The position numbers were made by a program, and so were the translations under genes. Of a stretch of 64,000 nucleotides of DNA, positions 58,036 through 64,000 are shown piece by piece. This DNA is from Hemileia vastatrix. Taxonomy: Eukaryota > Basidiomycota > Pucciniomycetes > Pucciniales > Zaghouaniaceae. The notes beneath the pieces are model-generated. The model was not told the origin of the DNA and did no database searches. It saw nothing but the letters and a program-made list of their open reading frames with translations. The stretch is taken from NCBI GenBank assembly GCA_030280995.1, contig JASXTE010000002.1:20093683-20157682 (forward strand), in the 5' to 3' direction. The stretch's first letter is position 1; every line of letters begins with the position of its first letter.

Positions 58036-58401
58036 TCTATATATATAAAAGAACTAGTTTCCTAACTTCATAAAAATTAGCATATTCTGCTGCTAACATA
58101 ACTTCCCTCCCTCTGCCCTTGTACCAACTCCAGCTCCACTCCTCCACGTCACATGTACCACTGCCCTTCTCCTTGGTCAACCCTGGTAAGTTCTCTTTTT
58201 TTATTTTTTTCTATTCTAATCCATCTTGCATTTGCTCACCACACCATTTGCTCTCACAGACACCCACATGCTCCCTTCAAATACACACACCTACCTCCTC
58301 ACAAATTGACTTTTTCACACCTATCCTTAATCCTCTAACACCTCTCAGTAGGTAATCCTTCTCCTTTCTCCTTTACTCATCTTTTACTGCTTATGCTTTC
58401 T

Positions 58402-58409
<8 letters not shown>

Positions 58410-58438
<29 letters not shown>

Positions 58439-59020
58439 CTTCCACCCTAGACTCATTATCAGCACTTAAATCTTTCAACACTCTTTGGTAAGTGGGTTTC
58501 TTTTTTCTGTTTTCTGTTTTCTTTCTTTCTTTCTTTTTTTTTTTTTTTTTCTTTCTTTCTTTCTTCTTCTTCTTTCTTCCAACATTTAGACCAACAATGC
58601 ACATGGCCCACCCAGCTTCAGACTCATCTGCACCCACTCAAACACATTTTCTAAGCTTTTTTTTTTTTTTCTTCTTCTCTGCCTTTTTATATCTTTCTTT
58701 TCTTTTCTTTACTTGCTTTACACCCTCTTCATCAACTGCCCTAGGTAACGTTTTTCTTTTCTTCTTTCACTTTTCCATTTTTCTTTTTTTTTTTATCTCT
58801 CTCTCTTAAATTACCAATATCATCACCATATATATATATATATATCAATAATGAATAAATAAAAACTTTACCATCATCATCATCATGTCAATAATTTAGA
58901 ACATTACCATCATCATATCAATAATTTAGAACAATACCATCATCATATCAGTAAATTAAAACATTACCATCATCATATCAATATACTAAAACATTCCTAT
59001 CACCAGCATCATCATATATC
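58410..59020. repeat. Simple-sequence tracts inside the Helitron
   Basis: Poly-T tracts at about 58410-58440, 58530-58550 and 58660-58672 and TTTC repeats are followed by (TA)n near 58830. From about 58870 to 59000 a unit of about 37 bp recurs four times (ACCATCATCATATCAATAAT then TTAGAACAT). No genes. Confidence 0.75.
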
Positions 59021-59410
59021 AATAAATGAAAGGCTACTTATCACATTAGCATCAAATTTAAAATTTTTACCTCTAAAAATAAATGTTTATCTACACTACA
59101 TATATTTATTTAATTATGTAAAATAGATTCAATGTGGAATCAGAATATATATCTCCTCATATTGCCATCATCTTCATCTTCATCATATATCATTATCCAT
59201 AAATAATAAATATTTAACTCCATGTCTGATATAACATATACATCTATAATAAATAAGCTGCATAAAACCACAAGTAATTCTGTTTTGACACTAAATCCCC
59301 TATTCTAATTTCACAACTATTATGACATACATCTGGACCAAAGGTGAAGCAGAAATAGTATATACTATATATATATAAATATAAGCTATAATATATATTG
59401 ATATATCAAC

Positions 59411-60298
59411 ATGAGGCTTTGTCAGACAGGAATGAATGATGAGCAAGTACAAGATGCTGCCTGTTTTTACTGAGTGGATCCTTCAAATTTGAGAAGGAAG
59501 AACACCAAATCCAGATTTGGTGGAGATTCCTTCTAAACACTGTGTCTTCAGTGGTCCTGATAGGTTAAAAGAATTAGTCACTGTGGTATACCCTGGAATT
59601 AATTCTTTGGACAACTATGATGAAATCTCCTTGCTCAGGGACTTAAAAAGTAGGGTCATCATCCTAGCTGCCAAAAATGTGGATGTAGACAAAATTAACA
59701 AATTGGTTCTAAAGATTCTACTAGGAAGAATCTTAACTTTTCATAGTGCTGATCAAGTCATAGCTGATGATGGATCACCAAACAACCTATTTCTGATAGA
59801 TTACTTAAACACCATCAATCCATCAGGTTTTTCTTTACACTCTTTGTCACTCAAGCAAGGTGACCTAATCATGTTACTTTGTAACCTTGACCCAGTTTCA
59901 GGTTTATGTAATGGCACCAAGCGGGTGGTTACACAGATTGAAAGAAATGTGATAGAAGAAGCATGTATACTCTCTGGACCATATGAAGGAAATCAGATGT
60001 TTATCCCAAGGATCTCATTGGAGAGAGTTCACCCAATCCCAGTCTTCCTTTCACACTACCCAGATGTCAGCTACCTATTAGTTTAGCTTATAGCATGACA
60101 ATCAATAAGTCCTAAGGTCAATCATTAGACATTGTAGGTCTTAACCTGGAATCACCAGTTTTTGCACATGGTCAGTTATATGTAGCACTTTCAAAGGCAA
60201 AGTACAGTGGAAATGTTCATGTACTATTACTACCTGAGAAAGATAAAGGAAGGACAGTCAATGTTGTAGACAAAGAAGTCCTGAATAATTGTATTTAA
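59411..60298 (+). pseudogene. Helitron helicase, C-terminal part, broken
   Basis: It begins NMRLCQTGMNDEQVQDAACF, the region before the last helicase motifs; the main open frame is 59517-60086 with SLDNYDEISLLRDLKSRVII, LAAKNVDVDKINKLVL, then LKQGDLIMLLCNLDP and GLCNGTKRVV. After a frame change near 60075 it reads PISLAYSMTINKS, a TAA where Gln is expected, GQSLDIVGLNLESPVFAHGQ and LYVALSKAKYSGNVHVLLL, which is motif VI of Pif1-type Helitron helicases. Walker A/B motifs are not present. The gene is dead through stops and a frameshift. Confidence 0.85.
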
Positions 60299-60399
60299 TT
60301 TTTATTGTAAAAAGGGAGGGAGGTTAATAAAAATAATACACTTATATTGACCTTTAGCCTTGATGCCATCCAAGGCTAACATCACTCACATCTGTGACC

Positions 60400-60755
60400 A
60401 AGGTCTGGATGTATAATCATGCCAATCATGCATATTCAACACAGTTATAACAAACATCCAGGCTAAAGGTCTGGATGTGTAATCATGCCAATCATGATTA
60501 CTCAACATTATTAGGGGGTATCAAAGTTGGAAATCTTTCATTTTTAAAATTCCTCTTTTTTCCACCGAATTAACCATGATTATTTTTTAAAATATACCAT
60601 CTTGTTCCCCCAAAAACACCTTTTTACTGAGAATTAAAGGTCAAGTTTGTGACTTTCTTTTTGTGTTGTGAGATACCTTTTAAAGAATTACAAATTTATA
60701 ACTTTGATACCCCCTATTATGACTAACATCCGGGCCGAAGGTCTGGATGTATAAT
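60400..60755. repeat. Three dyad repeats (ACATCC-GG...GGTCTGGATGT) near the Helitron 3' end
   Basis: Copies at about 60388-60413, 60454-60478 and 60726-60750 each form a small hairpin (ACATCCAG with CTGGATGT, loop GCTAAAGGT or similar), the first being the most degenerate. Each is followed by TAATCATGCCAATCATG or a variant. The third copy is separated by the nested MITE. Confidence 0.6.
60514..60714. mobile_element. MITE copy 3 (TIR GGGGGTATCAAAG)
   Basis: This 201 bp copy has the best-preserved ends, GGGGGTATCAAAGTT and AACTTTGATACCCCC, flanked by TA. It is nested in the 3' part of the Helitron. Confidence 0.88.
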
Positions 60756-60766
60756 GATTCTTACCA

Positions 60767-60816
60767 TACAATGTGCGAGGCTGCTGACCGTCTGCATAGC
60801 AGACGGGTAGCAGGCT
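60767..60816 (+). terminator. Long hairpin at the Helitron 3' end
   Basis: The nested stems are GAG/CTC, CTGCT/AGCAG and CCGTCTGC/GCAGACGG around the loop ATA, GC-rich in an AT-rich setting. In Helitrons a hairpin just before the 3' terminus marks the end of rolling-circle transfer; that role is inferred here. It is listed as a transposition terminator and not as a transcription terminator. Confidence 0.55.
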
Positions 60817-60818
60817 CG

Positions 60819-61113
60819 TATCATAAAGAATAACAACAATACCATGATTTCATTTCATCCATCCATCCATTTATCCCATCCCCCCCCCCCCCCCCCCCTC
60901 CCCAACAAACAAAAAACAATCAAACAAACAAAAAAGAAAATAAAATTGCTCAATATACAATGATACTTAATTGGCACAAAAACAAACAAACAAATGATTT
61001 AACAGCTCCATAAAACTTGATAAACTCTATTTTCATCCGTCATATACATATCCACTTCCTCATACTATCACACACACAAACACTATGTTCCACTCTTTCA
61101 CAAACTTTATATT
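60819..61113. other. 3' flank of the OPT gene
   Basis: It contains a poly-C run of about 18 (60880-60898) and CATC repeats before it. No gene was seen. The minus-strand 3' end of the transporter mRNA should lie here. Confidence 0.5.
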
Positions 61114-63236
61114 TTAACAACCACCACAATACCCACCACCCCCAGAACGACAACCCCAACAACTCAAAGGTTCCAGCTGCCAACCACTTCTAGAAATCAA
61201 TCCAAAAATACTTGCAAACCCCTCACCTAACACGAATCCTGATGCTAAAATAAGTAATCCAATTTGTCCTTGATTTTTTCCCCATTTCCGATCATGATAA
61301 TGTGATATCAATCCTCCAATCAGTCTGCCTAGAGAGAACGATGGCGTATTTGTAAATCCGATCGCGAATGCGACTCTTTTTTTGATCATTCATATCCATT
61401 ACGCCATGATAATAAATTGTTTAGGGAAGAGAAGAAAAAGCGTCAATACAATAACAGGGAAACGGTCATTTCAATGAGTTCATATGAATTTTTCAAAAAA
61501 AGAAGACATGTAATAATCACATTAAACCAAAAAATAAAACCAAAAATGAAAATAAATGAATAATCAAGATATCAATCCGATATATATATTAAACCCTTAC
61601 CCTGATGGTAAGTATTTTGTCCATTTCAATTTTTCAACTATTCTAGCGTTTGAGACCCCACTAGATTTGCTACCTGCTACCTTAAGTGTAGTGATGATCC
61701 AAAAGACAATTCCAAAAACAACCATCGTCGGTTGACTATGAGGAGGTAATTCGCCAGCATTGACCAGCCTCCCTAGACTGAGCCTGAAAACATCATGTTC
61801 GATAGTTCTATCAGCTTTTGATTAACCACCATAAAAATAAAAATAAAAGACATTCTACGTAGAGTCATTCATCTCTAAACATGTATATATGGAATCTATA
61901 CCTACCAAACCGCAGCAGTTGGAACTGGAAAGATGGTGCTAGGTAATGTGTAAGCTCTTGAATAGAGTAAATATATACCACTTGAAACAAAAACCGAAAA
62001 AAATGACCCAATCATCTGATCGTATTTAGGATTTAGTATCCAAACGAACAGGTAAAAATCATTACCCAGTAGTGGCAGTTTGTCTTTCTCATACTGAAAA
62101 CAGACAGAGATCCACATAACTGTCACTCACCTGTCCAATGAACATTGATTTAGGGCTTGAGTGATGTATGTATCCAGTTTTGAGATCTTGCATTAAATCC
62201 CCTGCTTGTTGAGCACCCGCCTCAGATACTCCACCAGCAATCAAATTGGCGACAAGATTTCCTGGTTGTATTAATCCAAATAAAAGTTGAGACATCTTTC
62301 CAATCGAAGAAACCGGATTAATATCCGTTTCACCAAGGGCCCGGACTCTAGTTAAATTTTATGAGTGGCTCAAAAATAATCACAGGGGAGGGGAGGGGGA
62401 GGAGTTTTGAGAAGCTAATCTTAATGAAGGAAAAAAGACCAAGTCTTGCTTACCCTAATAAGCTAAAAACGGAAGCACAAGCAAGTGAAATCAAAGTAGC
62501 CCACCACCGGATTGTACTATTGCCAAAAATTAACCACATCAAGCCTGTACATAATAAGCAAGACATAAAAAATCCAGCTACAACGTAGTTCCAACTCAAT
62601 TCATCTTCATCTTCATCTTCCCTATCCTGTTGAAGTAGATCTGACTCTAATGCCCTATCAGTCTGTGAGTCACCAGAGGATGTTTGCTGGAAGAGTGATT
62701 GCTTTTTTGTGGTGTTGTTAGGTTGTTCACGATAAAACCGAATTAATGCTGAAATTACAACAGTGGACAGACTGATGATAGCTTCAACGGTCATAATAGC
62801 TAATGCAGGCCAGATTATCCATCCTTTCAAAAAAAAAAAAAAAAGAAAAAAAGAAAGAAAGAAGTAATAAGAAAACATGACTATAAAAAAATGTCATACA
62901 CCAGAAAAAAAAAAAGCTGGCACCTGCTAGAAGGTACCTCCCCTCAATTGAACTATCACAGCTCAGTCAGGGATAGGAACCTGCTAACAGGCGCCAGGCT
63001 TTTTTTTTCTGGCGATACCAATTGATGTACTTGCCCGCAAATGACCTACCTTTTGATCCATGTTGAGAATCACCAACTTCACCTGGTGCCCAGCGCATTG
63101 ATTTGGCTAAGGGTGATAAAATACCCCATCCAACTAACATTCCCGCATTCATAGACAATACTGTGGGTAATCCCATGATAATTCCTTGTCCCACTGATGC
63201 AAAAGAAGGAGTAAACCTAAACACTCATCACAATGT

Positions 63237-63283
<47 letters not shown>

Positions 63284-64000
63284 TAAGGTTTTGTGAACTG
63301 AAAATTCACACAAACTATAAAAATAGTTGTGGAACCATAAGCAGTTTTCCAACTCAAAAAAGACTTAACCACCAAAGCCAATCATGAGCCATTGGACCAA
63401 ATATATCAAACACTGGGATCGCATAGAGAACTGGAAAGGCTAAAGAGAGTAGCTAAAGTGAAATAAAAGATAGCTAAACGATAAGCTCTTCAGATGACTG
63501 AATAATATATGGGAGTGAGAACCTATAAAAGGCAACTGGGAAGTAACCAAACTGTATAAACTGCAGAAACACTGAAGCTACGGAACAATGAGCGCCAATG
63601 GGCTAAGTGAAATTGCTTTTGATTGACTTCATCTTCGCACGTGAAAGGCGGGTCTTGGGTCAAATTCTGGGAGGAAGGGATAGGAGTATTTTCCACCTCA
63701 GAAGATGGAACTCTTCGATACAGACGTCTAACACAGCAGGGTGATGTGTCATTCCAGGGCGGTAAATGCCTTGGTGTATCATCCGTAGCGTCTGAAATAA
63801 TATGATAGCGGAACGAGGCAAGGAATAAAAAAAAAGAAAGAAAGAAATTTAATGTTAGTATACATACAACATGAATAAGAAAAATCCAGGCAAATAGTGA
63901 AAGGAGGCATGAAGTCATTCTATGGTTTTGAGACTGACATGATTTATTATGTAAGACTGAAATGATGTGTGCTGTAGCGGTTCCCGAAGGGAATACCAAG
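61114..64000 (-). CDS. OPT-family oligopeptide/metal-chelate transporter, 5' end outside the window
   Basis: Proposed exons on the minus strand are >64000-~63864 (or 63939), 63791-63553, 63452-63370, 63216-63050, 62823-62454, 62347-62131, 62015-61906, 61783-61601 and 61375-61114; phases match at each listed junction. Readings are typical of OPT (PF03169) membrane proteins: VFPSGTATAHIISVLH, FPVLYAIPVFDIFGPMAHDW, FTPSFASVGQGIIMGLP, GWIIWPALAIM, VRALGETDINPVSSIGK, NLIAGGVSEAGAQQAGDLMQ, TLPSTIFPVPTAAVW, VAFAIGFTNTPSFSLGRLIG and ASGFVLGEGFASI. The end is Cys/Gly-rich (CWGCRSGGGGYCGGC). About 590 residues are visible, with many hydrophobic segments. It probably moves peptides or metal chelates by proton symport across a membrane; the substrate cannot be read from sequence. 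One intron holds a 112 bp fold-back element. Confidence 0.9.
62901..63012. repeat. 112 bp fold-back element in an OPT intron
   Basis: The arms CCAG-(A)n-GC-TGGC.CCTG.TAG.AGGT.CC (62901-62937) and its inverted copy (62976-63012) match at about 28 of 33 non-A positions. It lies wholly inside the intron 62824-63049, so the coding sequence is not affected. Confidence 0.65.
63240..63280. repeat. Poly-A run in an OPT intron
   Basis: About 40 A bases on the plus strand, inside the intron between 63216 and 63370. Confidence 0.9.

Larger units (their letters stand above)
58036..60818 (+). mobile_element. Probable Helitron with helicase remnant
   Basis: It would start TCTATATATATAAAAGAAC after an A (58035) and end ...CAGGCTCG before a T (60819), as Helitrons insert between A and T. 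Just before the end is a strong hairpin (CCGTCTGC-ATA-GCAGACGG, 60788-60806) with outer pairing (GAG/CTC and CTGCT/AGCAG). The end CTCG differs from the usual CTRR. Inside are T-rich and TCA-repeat tracts, a Helitron helicase C-terminal part (59411-60298) and a nested MITE. No replication-initiator (Rep) domain was found, so it is not autonomous. Confidence 0.55.

Noticed and set aside
58377..58809. Lys-rich or Phe-rich ORFs on both strands
   Set aside because: Translation of poly-T and TTTC tracts.
60767..60816. tRNA-like gene
   Set aside because: The stems form one nested hairpin and not a cloverleaf; there is no TTC-loop or anticodon arrangement.
61650..61680. GTTTGAGACCCCACTAG as a transposon terminus
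   Set aside because: It is coding sequence of the OPT gene (SSGVSNA) and only resembles the end of transposon B.
63523..63999. Single-exon protein starting FPSGTATA
   Set aside because: OPT motifs continue only if introns are removed; the frame after SAVYT is intronic.

Overview
The window looks like nuclear DNA of a rust fungus (Pucciniales), probably from one of the very large, repeat-rich genomes of the Austropuccinia/Puccinia type. The reasons are AT-rich, transposon-dense sequence, short fungal introns (about 55-225 bp), a FunK1-type kinase, an OPT transporter, a chromodomain Ty3/Gypsy element, a LINE with RNase H, and DNA transposons carrying a TET/JBP-like dioxygenase. The organism is inferred from gene content. 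No rRNA, tRNA or CRISPR was seen.

Layout. 1-3052 holds a decayed minus-strand Ty3/Gypsy gag-protease-pol piece. Its gag N-terminus and probable LTR reappear at 14167-16539, so about 11 kb appears to be inserted in the gag. That insert has inverted-repeat ends and carries a ~606 bp satellite array (about 4340-12110) whose monomers each hold a 38-46 bp palindrome. 16540-18856 is AT-rich DNA without recognised genes. 18857-22190 holds two copies of a ~200 bp MITE and a 2.67 kb DNA transposon (A). 22359-30759 is a complete young chromovirus: two 773 bp LTRs with one visible difference and a 5 bp TSD. It has a self-priming PBS like that of Tf1, a -1 frameshift site between gag and pol, and a spliced antisense gene. 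31645-37250 is a Tad/I-type LINE with a 13 bp TSD.

Host genes. 38687-41540 (minus, four exons) is a FunK1-like kinase. 42495-43576 (plus, three exons) is a ZNF830/CCDC16-type zinc-finger protein, head to head with the kinase. 61114 to beyond the window edge (minus, nine exons seen) is an OPT-family transporter.

DNA transposons. 44133-47460 (B) and 49332-56072 (C) are large terminal-inverted-repeat elements. C contains a broken DNA-binding-type gene, a TET/JBP-like dioxygenase pseudogene, a three-exon fragment of the ER oxidoreductase gene ERO1 with its introns, and a DDE_4 (PIF/Harbinger-like) transposase pseudogene. 58036-60818 is a probable Helitron carrying a helicase remnant and a long 3' hairpin.

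The most unusual points are the transposon-borne ERO1 and TET/JBP-like sequences, the chromovirus with self-priming, frameshifting and an antisense Zn2Cys6-like gene, and the palindrome satellite. Exon borders were inferred by eye from reading frame and splice consensus.
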